From: Sipunculus nudus
Lineage: Eukaryota; Annelida; Sipuncula; Golfingiida; Sipunculidae
DNA: 64,000 nucleotides
NCBI GenBank assembly: GCA_026874595.1
Contig: CM049316.1
Span: 44,715,695 to 44,779,694, forward strand
Reading direction: 5' to 3'
Shown here: piece after piece, positions 47,134 to 58,290 of the stretch
Position numbering within the stretch: the first letter of the stretch is position 1
How the letters are laid out: each line of letters starts with the position of its first letter
The notes under the pieces: model-generated
What the model was told of the DNA's origin: nothing
Seen by the model: the letters and a program-made list of their open reading frames with translations, nothing else
The model's database searches: none
Made by a program: the position numbers and the translations under genes

Positions 47134-48300
47134 ATGTATATGTATATTTTCACTTAGAAAATTATCGGCTCTCGTTAGTCCCCCATCCTATCCCCAAAAA
47201 AATTGCGGTTCATCAATTTTTTTAATGCTTTTCCGACCCGTTCATTATTTTGCAATCGAAGATTAATTTGGTTTCATCCCAAATACAGCGGATGGTGCTT
47301 TAATTGTTTTATGCTTGCCGAACTATTTTAATTAAGATGACGCAACATCACACCCATGAAAGCTGATCATTTGCACAACCTCTAATGTTAATAGGAATAA
47401 AATGTCTAAGGATAATTTTTAAACTAATAAGCAGTAAATAGTTAAAAACATGAAACGTTTATTTCAAATCCTGCTTTCAGCATACCTTGATCAAGGAAGC
47501 ACACTGCTTTCGGCTTTTATGTACAATCATAATCGCTGACAGATGGCGCTGCTATTGTCCCTTCGAAAAATAATTTTAAATATCTCTGGATTTATGGAGA
47601 AAAAAGGAAAATGACCCCCCCCCCCCCCCCCCCAGGACTCACTTTGCATCATACCCTAAAGTGTAAGACAAAATACATGGAAATCAGAGGCTTGGCCAAT
47701 AGGAGTTCAGTGACAAATGTCAAATGCGTTCACCATCAATTATAATAGAGATTACAACTGCTTTAAGACGTCTGTTGAAATGACAGTTTTTTTTTCTATT
47801 TTTTTAACATACTGAAACAATAAGCAATTATTTTTAATCAAGCTGACACAAGCTGTGATTGCCTTTGCCAACTAGTTCCCTTGTGCAAATCTTGAGAGAT
47901 ACTCGAGTTAATCGATAAAGCACCTGGGGATTACCACCCTCTTAAGATGTCTTATTATTATTGCTGAACGTTCGTTATACTGCCTGTAGAAACTTTGAAT
48001 ACAAGATGAAACCTGATAAAGTTTTCCAATTATTTGTAGGTGTCATAATGTATTCGTTTTAGGCGACTACTTAACGCAGATATATAATTTTTCAAGGAAG
48101 CATTTCAGTACACAGTCGCGACCCGTTTGAAAAAAAAACAATTTCAGAATCCAAAACCACACTCCAGATAGGGTTCCCAGCCTGTTACGCCTGACAAAAG
48201 GAGTATGTAGTCCACACGAAATGCACTGGCAGCACATACACACACAAAAAAATCTCCAGGTATATATGATTCCGGTTATACAGTTTCTAGACTTCCTGAA
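45496..48300. other. AT-rich DNA with microsatellites, no supported gene
   Basis: AT-rich tracts at about 46690-46762 and (AT)n at 47066-47143, and a C-tract at 47615-47632. The minus frame 46950-46750 is rich in basic residues and ends near 'cgttatgtaagt', which could be a donor, but nothing pairs with it. Confidence 0.45.
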
Positions 48301-49051
48301 CTGGCAATGCTGGTCCCTGCCTGGCGGCACTAGACCACGACTGGAGGCACTGGACCCCAACTGGCGGCACTGGACCCCAACTGGCGGCACTGGACCCCAA
48401 CAGGCAGCACTGGACCACGACTGGCGGCATTCGACCCAAGCTGCCGGCATTCGACCCTAACTGGCCGCACTGGACCACGACTGGCGGCACAGGACCCCAA
48501 CTGGCGGAACAGAACCACGTCTGGCGTTACTGCAATTGCAGGACCACGACTGGCATACTGGACACCAACTGGCCGCACTGGACCACAACTGGTGGTACTG
48601 GACCCCAACTGGCGGCACTTGACCACGACTGGCGTTACTGGACCCGAACTGGCGGTACTGGACCACGACTGGCGTTACTGGATCCTAACTGCCGGCATTT
48701 GACCCCAACTGGCAGCACTGGACCATACTGGCGGCACAGGACCCCAACTGGCGGCAAAGGACCACGTCTGGCGTTACTAGACCACGAATGGCGTTACTGG
48801 ATCCTAACTGGCAGCACTGGACCACGACTTGCGTTACTGGACCCCCAACTGGCGGCACTGGACCACGACTGGCGGCACTGGAACCCAGCTGGCGGCACTG
48901 GACCACGACTGGCGTGACTGGACCCCAACTGCCGGCACTGAACTATGACTGGCGTTACTGGACCCCAACTGGCGGCACTTGACCACGCCTGGAGGCACTG
49001 GACCCCAACTGGCGGCACTGGACCCCGGCTGGCGGCACTGGTCACCAACTG
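48301..49051. repeat. 20-bp minisatellite, about 37 units
   Basis: Units alternate AACTGGCGGCACTGGACCCC and GACTGGCGGCACTGGACCAC with point variants (ggcgttactgg, gccggcat). It is GC-rich against AT-rich flanks. 20 is not a multiple of 3, so several frames on both strands stay open (up to 127 codons on minus) with a 20-residue period. I treat these as non-coding. Confidence 0.93.
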
Positions 49052-49144
49052 AATGAACACTCTGTGTACGCGACCCTGTTAAAAAACCCTTATACCCTGA
49101 AGGCTCAACTATATTCATAAGTTTCATACAATTCCTGGGACCGC

Positions 49145-49740
49145 TTCGGTAATAGGACCCATCTCTATTGTTACGGGGTGCGCATGAATGCGGACCAAAC
49201 TCAGAAGCGGATCCAGGGGGGGGAGGGGTCCAGGGGGTCCGGACACCTCCCCCTCCCCTTTTTCACCTGAAGCAACCTTTTTTAAAGGGTTTTAGATGAA
49301 ATTTTGCGGCCTGGACCCCCCCTTTCCGGACTTGATGACCTTTTTTTTAGGATTTTCAGTAGTCCTCTTGGGTTGGACCCCCCCTTTTCCTAAATTCTGG
49401 ATCCGCCCCTGAAACTGTCTCACTACATAAAGCTTGCTTTTCTAGCGGACGTGCGCCGCCAACATAGGTACGGATCCTGCGTCGTCCCAACATTTTCCCC
49501 TGCTCAAAATGTTTTCGTAACATGTGGGGCCTTGTCCAAAATTACACCCAACCTTTTGGCCTGGATAATGGTGGTTTGAAGTAATTGAATAGTTACCGCC
49601 ACCAAGTTAACAAAAAAGTGTGACTCCTGGGATAATTAATCTTGTTCTGATTGCAGAACGCTCTTAAGAGGGGTGTGTGTTACGGGGTGCATATAAAAGC
49701 GAACTGTCTCGCTAATGAAGCTTGCTTTTCGTATACCAGG
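49145..49740 (+). repeat. Dispersed tRNA-like repeat interrupted by a MITE
   Basis: Same family as 1919-2510 ('agcttgcttttctagcg', 'gactcctgggataat', 'cagaacgctcttaagaggggtgtg'), more diverged. Its head is interrupted at 49202-49411 by a MITE flanked by AAACT on both sides. Box A is damaged and box B reads 'ggtacggatcc', so it is unlikely to be transcribed. Confidence 0.65.
49202..49411. mobile_element. CAG-GCGGATCC MITE inserted in the tRNA-like repeat
   Basis: Begins CAGAAGCGGATCCAGG and ends CTGGATCCGCCCCTG. AAACT flanks both sides (49197-49201 and 49412-49416). Uninterrupted relatives of the host repeat ('gcgaactgtctcgc') show the join. About 210 bp, same family as 36674-36879. Confidence 0.78.
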
Positions 49741-49984
49741 CACTAGATAGGGTAGTACTTTCACAACGATTATTTTTTTGGTCACCCTGACAATGTGGGG
49801 GGGGGGGGGGGGTAAAATATCGTAATTTATTTTACTGACAAGTATAGTATATATAATATAGTATATTGTAGTATATAATAAACAATGAATGTACTATATA
49901 CTTATCTGCCTTATTAAATACTCATCTACCTTGAGATATGTACAAGAGGCACATCTAGTACTCGGGTATCTTGTACTGGTAATG

Positions 49985-50205
49985 TGAACATCACAAGCTA
50001 TTCACTGACCCCTGTCAGAGACCCCTTTCCTGAGAAACCATCACAAATGGATGCAAACGTCACAATTTTATTGAATGACCATACATTAGTCTTTTATGCA
50101 TAGCAAACATCACAAATGGATGTATACATCACAAGCTACCAAGTAACCCCTGTCAGACCCCTCTTTCCTGAGATACCATTACAAATGGATGCAAACATAA
50201 GAATG
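49985..50205. repeat. Two-copy tandem repeat, about 137 bp
   Basis: 'catcacaagcta' then 'acccctgtcagac' then 'cctttcctgaga' then 'aaatggatgcaaac' occurs near 49989 and 50126. Confidence 0.75.
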
Positions 50206-50599
50206 ACCGTGTTCGACGAACCCGACTCTCAACACATACAACGATTCAGCTAAACCCCATAAAATAACCTAATAAGGCCAACGTACTTTCTTACTTATAT
50301 ATTATGAGACCAAACGCAAAAGGTGTCCATGTTTTTATTCATATAAATTAATTCACGAAGAGTAAGAATGTCAATAATTTCACAATTTTTTTTTTTATTT
50401 GTTTTCATTGTATTTCTGACTTATTGGAATGAGTGTTATGGCATCAAAACAACTTTGTCTAGATTACTTAGATATCATAATCGGACGATCAAGTAGTGAA
50501 GAGACAGCCTTTTCACTAGATTTACATTTCCAGCACATCTGACTGTAAGTCAACAGGGCTATAGCGATCACCGTTTGTCCGGCGTCCGCCCGGCCGTCC

Positions 50600-52530
50600 T
50601 TCCGTCAACAGGGCACAAATTGTAACCGTTAGACCTAGAAACTTCTAACTGTATATCCAGGGAGTTCCTTGGAATCTCCTTGGAAACCCAAAATTAGGTC
50701 ATGTTGACCTATATATTGTGACCTACGGGCCGAAAACTTTATTTGAGCATTCAGACAGTCAGACCAGGCACAAATTTTACCCATTAGGCCTAGAATCCTC
50801 TAACCTGAAATTTAGGGAGGTCCTAGACAAATGTCTTTGGAAACCTGAAACTAGGTCACTGCGACCTATATTCTGCGACCTATAGGGAAAAGGTTTCATA
50901 TAGGCACCCTGAATGTCAGATTGGGACAAATCGTATCTGTTAGGCCAAAAATCATCTAACACAATATCCTGGGAGTTTCTAGGCAAATTTTCTTGGAAAC
51001 CTGGAATTATGTCATGGTGACCTATATTTTATGACCTACGTGCTTAAAACATGATTTTGAGCACCCAGATAGTCAGATTGGGCACAAATTATATCCATAA
51101 GGCCTAGAATCCTCCAACCTGACATTTAGGGATGTCTTGGGCAAATGTCCTTGGAAACCTGAAATTAGGTCACTGTGACCTATATTCTGCGACATTAAGG
51201 AAAAAGGTGTTGAATGAACACCCTGAATGTCAAATGGCGACAGATCGTATGTGTGAGACCTAGAATCTTTTTACACATTATCCTGAGAGGTTTAAGGCAA
51301 ATCTCCCTGGAAACTTGAAATTAGGTCATGGTGACCTACATTTTGTGACCTACAGGCCGAAAACAGGATTTTGAGCACCCAAAAAGTCAGGCTGGGCACC
51401 CATTGAATTTGTTAAGCCTAGAATCGTCTAATATGAAATTCTGAGACGTGTTGGCAAATGTCCATGTAAAACTGAAATGATGTCACCATGACCTATATTT
51501 TGTGACCTATAGGAAAAGAAGTTACATAAGCACCAAAACAGTCAGTCAGGGCACACATTTTATCTGTTAGGCCTAGAATATTCTAATGTAACATTATGAG
51601 ACGTCCTTGGCAAATGTCCTTTGAAAACTGAAATAAGATCACCATGAACTATATTTTGCGACCTATCAGAAATGATGTCATATAAGCACCCAGGCAGTCA
51701 GAAGGGGCACAAATTGAATCCATTAGTCCTAAAATCTTCATACATAAAATTCAGGGATGTCCAAGTACAATGTCCTTAGAAACCTTAAATTAGGTCATTT
51801 TGACCTGTATTTTAAGACCAATGGGATAAAAAATGTTTTTAGCCATCAGAAAGTTAGACAAGGCACAAATTGTATCCATTAGTCCTAGAATCTTCGAACA
51901 CAATATCCTGGGAGGTTCTAGGCAAATTTCCTTGGAAACCTGAAATTAGGTAATGGTGACCTATATTTTGTGAACTATGGACGGAAAACAGAATTTTGAG
52001 CACCCAGACAGGTAGACGAGGAAAAACGTTGTATATGTTAGGCCTAAAATCTTATAACACATTATCCTGGGCGATTCTAGGTAAATCTCCTTGGAAACCT
52101 GAATTTAGGTCATGGTGACCCATATTTTGTGACCTACAAGCCGAAAACAGAATTTTGAGCACCAAGAAAATTACATAGGACAAACATTGTACATGTAAGG
52201 CCTGGAATTTTCTAAAGTAACATTCCGAGACGTCCTTGGCAAATGTCCTTGGAAAACTGAAATAAGCCACCATGACCTATATTTTGCTTCCTATAGGAAA
52301 ATGTCATATGAGCACCCATAAAGTCGGACAGGGCAACACTTGTATCCAACAGGCCTAGAATCTTCTTATGCAACATCCTAGAAGGTTCTAGAAGCATGAT
52401 TTGAGCAGTCAGACAGGGCACAAGTTGTATCCATTAGCCCTAAATGTTTTAACATGACATTAAGGGAAGTCCTTGGCAATTCTCCTTGGTTACCTGACAT
52501 TGGGTCATGGTGACCTATATTCTCCGGCAA
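50600..52530. repeat. Satellite of about 157-bp monomers (about 12), each with an ERE-like palindrome
   Basis: A regular unit: 'ggcacaaattgtatccatta', 'ggcctagaatcttctaac', 'ccttggaaacctgaaatt', AGGTCAnnnTGACCT, 'atattttgtgacctac'. Palindrome starts are at 50696, 50853, 51009, 51167, 51323, 51480, about 51636, 51792, 51948, 52107, about 52263 and 52502, mostly 156-159 apart. Four match AGGTCAnnnTGACCT exactly (50696, 51167, 51323, 51792); the rest have one or more changes. It is flanked by 'gtccggcgtccgcccggccg' on the left and 'ttcagcctggtcggtcaaac' on the right. Open frames inside are incidental. Confidence 0.9.
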
Positions 52531-52871
52531 TCTCTGGTCACAGATTGCGCCACCAGTTTACTGTATGATATAAAGCTACCAAAAAGCTACAACGGTGCAA
52601 AATTTCAGCCTGGTCGGTCAAACGAGCCCGTAGATATGTGGTTTACGTGTATACACAGACGCACAGATGGACGCACTGCAGAAAGGAAAGGTTAGAGGTT
52701 AACGCAAAATGCAAAGGCACCAGTTCACATGTAACTCGATAATTGTGTCTAGTTTCGGGAAAATCGGTCCAGTGGTCTCAGAGGAGTTCACGGAACAAAC
52801 GCGGCGTCGGCGGAACTCGGTCAAAAACATAGTATTCGCAAAAGTTTGTTTTGGCGGATACAATAACAAAT

Positions 52872-53008
52872 TAAAATTTATATATCCAAACGCATGTAAG
52901 CTACGCTCACATAACAGTCATCTGATCAAAATTGCTGCAAAAATTTATATATCCAAACGCATGTAAGCTACGCTCACATAACAGTCATCTGATTAAATTG
53001 CTGCAAAG
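52872..53008. repeat. Two-copy tandem repeat, about 69 bp
   Basis: 'aaatttatatatccaaacgc' with 'atgtaagctacgctcacata' occurs twice in a row, each ending 'attgctgcaaa'. Almost identical, so recent. Confidence 0.9.
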
Positions 53009-53009
53009 G

Positions 53010-55280
53010 TATGATTAGATGGACGAACAGTCGGGCGTGGAACCTTCAATAGTCTTATTTCCTACCTGCGAGCAACCAAAGAATTGAGAAAATTTGAAAA
53101 TGTTACGTACATGATTTGTGTCCCAGACTCTTGATTCTCAAAGAATTAAAATTAGCGGGGAAATAAAGAAGAAAATTTTGATTGTGAATTTTTTAAAAAT
53201 GCATCAAGTCGCATTTTTTTAAAGTTTCATGGAAATAATACTATCTTAACAATTTTAATTAAGTTGACATTCTTAGAAATCCCGGTCATACTCGATTCCA
53301 GATGAAAGTATTTGGTGTAGAATGTTGAAGGAACATCCAGAATCAAAATGATATACATAAACATACACACATACATCTAGCTGTGCATTCCAAAACACCA
53401 AGACCATGCAGGACAGTGATTATTTGTACAGGAAGGATGCAGCTAAAATCTTGAAGGAACACAAGCCTATTGTTTTTGACGAGATCGGTCAAAGCAACGT
53501 CGAGGTCACAAAAACTTCGTCTAATATTGTCCTATCTAGAGAAACTATAGCTCATTTTTTTTTCGTCATATGCATTATTTATCATGAGTCTTGTCATCTG
53601 TCATCAAGGTTGTGTCAGCCTGTAAATATGTCCGTCTATTCGTTTGTTGTTGTCAATTTCTCCTGCCGGCTTTGTTTTCTGAAATATGTCATTCTGTTGT
53701 CTACATTATGTTAACAATGTTTCTGAAAAGTATACAGTCACAAGAAAACTAGGAAATATGTTCGGCTTGTCTGTCTGTCCGTTCGTCCACTACTTTTCCA
53801 TATCAGCATATTATTATTATTATTATTATTATTATATCTATCACCCAGTACTGTTACTGAGCCCAAGGATCAATATTATAGAAATCAGTCATAATCGAGA
53901 TCCAGCGCAAACAAGACGAATAGAAGGAAAAAAATGTAATCGATGGGGTTGTTATCGGGGAAGGGAGGGGGGACCTGTGAAAGTCCGTCCACTAAAATGG
54001 CAACCATATATTAATTAAGACATTAATTCATCAATTAACCCATAATTCATAACCCTTCTTAAGAGTACAGGCTTAAATTGGACTGGTTTCCAGGGAAATG
54101 TCGTTGAGCAACGTTAATACGTTGAGTACCTCTATATCAAAGTTTCCGTTATTCTCTCGAACAAAGTTTTTCAACACCCGTGTTTACTTCTTGTACCGAA
54201 TCTTGTCAGCGTCATCGAAAGCAAGGTTTTTGCTCTCGCACCGATCGACATATAATTAACTGCTAACGGATAAAGCTACATGTACTTTGAAATTCTCTAG
54301 TATGGCGTTTTATTACCTGGTCCATTCCACATCCATAGGCTTGTAAAACTTTATCAACGGATCTTCGGCAACATGTGCAGAGCTCTCCATCTCGCTATTA
54401 ATGAGTCTATTCCTATACCTAAAAATTATTTGAAACAGTCTTCACTATTCGCTGAGGGAAAAAAGGCTGGAATTGTTTATCCAGTGAGTCTAGATCAGCC
54501 GCCGGATGTGCTTCTTTCAAGAAAGATGACATGTACATGACATATTGTACATTTTTGTGTTGTTGTGTTGGTTCGTGTAGTACTCTTTTTACTTAGCATT
54601 CATTGATCAAATAAGAATAATAATTAACTTCATCTCATGTTGCTTATTCAGAATATTGCAATATTACAGAATAATGTTATCATTGCTTCATATACCTACT
54701 GCCTGTGATATTTTAGTATTCTGTATGCTTTTATAATTATAGATATGATATACTTTCTGAATATGCTTGTATGTTTTAGATTTCACTTAATTATAATGTC
54801 CATGTTTTTTTATTATTTATTATCATTATCAAATTATTATTGTTATTTAATTATATTTATTTAATAATCATTACTATTATTACTTATGTTTCCATTTTTT
54901 GATGATTTTTAACAGACTTTGACGTTGACAGAAAAAAATCAATGAATCAATTTAATACATGTGTAAATAAATTCTTTATGTACGAGATTTGATTACTGTA
55001 TTAAATACTTTATAACAAACTATTCTTAAACAAGCTTGTTAAAAATATATCATTATGTGTGGGAAGGTGGGTTAAAACGAACCCCTTGGGTAAAATGGTT
55101 CTCCTTGAAAACGGGTATTTGCAGTGACGCCCTCTGCTGGAATGTATTTATATTAAAAACCTCTGTGCAAGAGCAGACGAAGGGAAGAGGTGCGGATCCA
55201 GATGGGGTTGGTTTATAAATAGAAAATCATTATTATTACTTTAATAATTATATCTAATGTATATATATATATATATATAT
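53010..55280. other. AT-rich DNA, one exon candidate, otherwise no gene seen
   Basis: The plus frame 53406-53714 has no recognised domain. A short TTA repeat lies at about 53811-53836. The only gene-like signal is at 54317-54418 (separate entry). Confidence 0.45.
54317..54418 (-). CDS. Orphan exon candidate, 34 codons
   Basis: The minus strand has acceptor 'taatttttag', then 102 open bases, then donor ACCAG|GTAATA. The frame contains YRNRLINSEMESS and, from an internal ATG at 54390, DPLIKFYKPMDVEWT. Codon-like composition stands out from the AT-rich flanks. I do not recognise the protein and cannot find neighbouring exons. It may be a first coding exon or internal. Confidence 0.35.
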
Positions 55281-55283
55281 ATG

Positions 55284-55423
55284 TGGCACCCAACGTGGGG
55301 CCAGGTTCAAGAATCAAGACGGATGCGAGGTGAGGATTTATTCTGGAAGAAGATACAGGTACAGGCAATCAGTCGGCTGGTTGCCAACAGCAAGGTTTGA
55401 GCAGAACTCACGAGGCTGCCCCA
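55284..55423 (-). repeat. Displaced LTR-end fragment
   Basis: Positions 55343-55423 match 57896-57976 over 81 bases with about two differences. Then, reading minus, it continues AATAAATCCTCACC to CCCCACGTTGGGTGCCA. The other strand here reads TGGCACCCAACGTGGGGC, one base from what I recall as the tRNA-Lys primer-binding sequence. It looks like the terminal part of the LTR that is missing from 57896-58205. Confidence 0.5.
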
Positions 55424-57895
55424 GTATACACTTATATTTCATATACTGTACATAGCCAATATCTCTTTTATCACAGAATACGTTATAAAGATAACAAAAA
55501 TATTATAATAATAAACATCCAGATATTTAAATGTAACCACATGACAATTTACCATATTTTTTTATATACTATTGACAGTAAAGAACACTGTCTACCATGA
55601 AGTGGATAATGGTTATCAGGGTAATCAAGAACATGATCTGTTATCCTGTTTCTATATACTATAAAGAAAAGAAAATAGTTTAAGCTACACACAGATTTCG
55701 TATACATATATTTCTCTTAAATCCACAGACTTAACATATTAAATGCATACGTTTATGGGCATGTGGCCATCTCATAACTGTGATAATCAGTTTATGTCAC
55801 CTGATCAACGTACATTGGACAATATTCTTACATTGGCCTGTTCACTAACCTATTTCTTGACAATTAAAGGATTTACATTGAGAACAACTGAGCAACTATA
55901 AGTGGTATATATTTACGTGTGAATAAAACTTTATAATGCTGAGAAAAGAACGAATATGGGTGCTTGTGTGGAGGTTGGATAGTGGGTGTGTTAGGAGAGT
56001 GTCTCTTAAATGCAATCACTTAAGGCGTATACTACTTTAATCTACTACCCCAAATCGTGATGCTACCTGACACTTAAGAGGATCATAATAATATAAGATT
56101 TACTTTACAAATAAAATAAATTCCTGGTCTAGCACGATAGAATAATGGATGGTAGGTTTATCAGAGTACTGCTTTTACGAACGGTTTTGAGGTTATCAAA
56201 CACCTGAAATTAGGCGGGTATTTTGTATTATGAAATGCAGAGCGCGGAGGAATCTTACTAAAATTTGATTGTTCAAAAGGATAAACATCTGGAAAAGTTG
56301 ATCTGTGAAAGAGTGGAATATGCATAAAAACTACACAAATTGACTGGAGGCGGAAATCTAAGGAGAGACCGGGGTTCTGTGCTCAAAACTCTACAATGCA
56401 CTATTTTGTATGCGGAAGGTAAACAAACGGCAACAGCAAACTGGGAGAAAGTCCCCAAGCGCTATGGCGGTAATCGTGTGGTAAGTTAGTTTTCGGAACT
56501 TTCTTGAAAATTGACTGTCATCTGATGATACCAGAAAATGATTTTAAGATAATATATTATTATGCTGTATTTTTAAGTTTTCCCCGACGATCTTAAATTA
56601 TAAGAAAAATCGATTGAAAAGAAGTTTTTCATCTATTGAATGAGAAACTGTTTAGCACGCACGTCTGGTTAAATGTTAGGAGAACAGCACGTCTGTGCTA
56701 TTATCCATACCTTAAACTTGGTAATGCTTAATAAATAATAATATTGATGACAGTCGTGTTTATAATTATGTCCCGTTTCTAAGGTATGGAAGTTTGTTTT
56801 GATGGTTAGTTCATCTGAGACGCCAGGTGGCAGCACAGGCCTAAGTGGGACTGTGGAAACTTGTTTACCTCAGGCGGCCAGATGGCAGCACCAGCACCCG
56901 GGTTCATATACACGGTCAACATGGATTTTACGTCTAGCACGGGAATAAAGTGGGAACGTGTGCCACAATTAAGCTTACTTTAGAGTAAGCATTTTTGCGT
57001 TATTAAATTATTATCCAGTTATGAAATAGTCTGATAACAGCTTTATGCTGCTGTTAACTCTTCATATTAAATCTTCATAATAATCAATGTTTTGGAAGAA
57101 ATTTTACATGAAACATTTACTGATATTTAATTAGTAGTAACTTTTTGAAGTGGCAGCTCCGATTGGCTATTCAGAACAACTTATATGAACCATCCTTAAT
57201 AATAATTGTATTTATTTTTTTGGGGGAGAAATTTGCCTGCCTTTCATGTATATCTAAGATACATCCCATGTGCAAAGAGCGGAGATTACAGAGTGCATAA
57301 ATAATGCTTTCTCTTTGAACGGCCTGGTGGCGGCATCGATTTAGACCGAAGCATTTAGATAAAATAAGATTTTACCTTTTCTCACTACAAATGCAGTATG
57401 AAATATGAAAAGTATTTTAGTTTATTTTTTTATATAGGGCAGTAATCTTAGCCCTATTACTACTTAAAGAGTACTACTTGCGGCCAAAATAATGCCTGGA
57501 GTGAACGACTGGCGATGTACCGACTAAAGTGGACACCAAAGATATTATTTAAGGTGGGGGGGGGGGGGGGTTTAGACGAGAGGCGTGCCTAGTCTGCCGT
57601 TCTACTGGTCCGAAATAGGGCATTTCAGGAAAATTAGAATAGACTGGAGGCTGTATACTTTGCAGTTGACCATATTCTATACAAATGTACCCAACAGAGA
57701 AAATACAATATATTCGGATGGAACAGACAGGAAGGTTTATATATGAATGAGCCAATATATGGGAAATGCATGGTGGGCCATAAATCTATTGGGACAGAAC
57801 GAACGTTTGGGTTTCTTATTAGTACTAAAATAATCATACATTTTTACATGCATTTCAGAATATAACTGACGGGGACAAAAAAATAAGGTTCCTAC
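55424..57895. other. Between the LTR pieces, no clear gene
   Basis: About 2.5 kb of AT-rich DNA with a G-tract at 57554-57570. Contains the weak exon candidate at 56464. The origin of this block between two LTR-related pieces is unresolved. Confidence 0.45.
56464..56480 (+). CDS. Possible 5' exon fragment (weak)
   Basis: ATGGCGGTAATCGTGTG followed by GTAAGT, a strong donor. No partner exon found downstream before the retrotransposon. Could be chance. Confidence 0.15.
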
Positions 57896-58205
57896 CTGGA
57901 AGAAGATACAGGTACAGGCAATCAGTCGGCTGGTTGCCAACAGCAATGTTTGAGCAGAACTGACGAGGCTGCCCCAAGACATCGTGGTCATTACGGGCTG
58001 TCATGCCTCGTTGCCCAAACACCGAAAACCGGTCCTGACAAAACTATATTCTTACAACAGGTTTTGCCGGCCACGCAGGCCATGCCATGCCATGCCAGGG
58101 CAACAGGTGGTTGACCCTTGACCTAAAGGAACCTGTCTTGTCGGTCACTTTGGAATGAAAGACAAAATGAAAAAAAAACATGGGGCTATATTACCCCGTG
58201 TTACA
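57896..58205 (-). mobile_element. 3' LTR (incomplete) of the Ty3/gypsy element
   Basis: Reading minus, it starts TGTAACACGGGG at 58205 directly after the polypurine tract. It includes 'ggtcaagggtcaacc' and runs to CTTCTTCCAG at 57896, after which the expected LTR end is missing. The 81-base block at its end recurs at 55343-55423. Confidence 0.7.
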
Positions 58206-58215
58206 CCCTCCCCCC
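58206..58215 (-). other. Polypurine tract of the Ty3/gypsy element
   Basis: GGGGGGAGGG immediately 5' of the LTR TG, 75 bases past the integrase frame's stop. This primes plus-strand DNA in LTR elements. Confidence 0.8.
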
Positions 58216-58290
58216 GTTCGAAGAAGTTGTCGACCCGACAACGGAAAATATGTGAAGAAATCATGGCTTCACTAAGGAAGTTATATCTAA

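Noticed and set aside
48067-49127. Overlapping frames in the GC-rich array as a collagen-like or secreted repeat protein
   Set aside because: Open on both strands in several frames, explained by a 20-bp unit without stops.
57737-57991. Secreted protein first exon (MTTMSWGSLV...) with donor CAG|GTAGGA
   Set aside because: Lies in the LTR and repeats at 55343-55423, so it is more simply LTR sequence.
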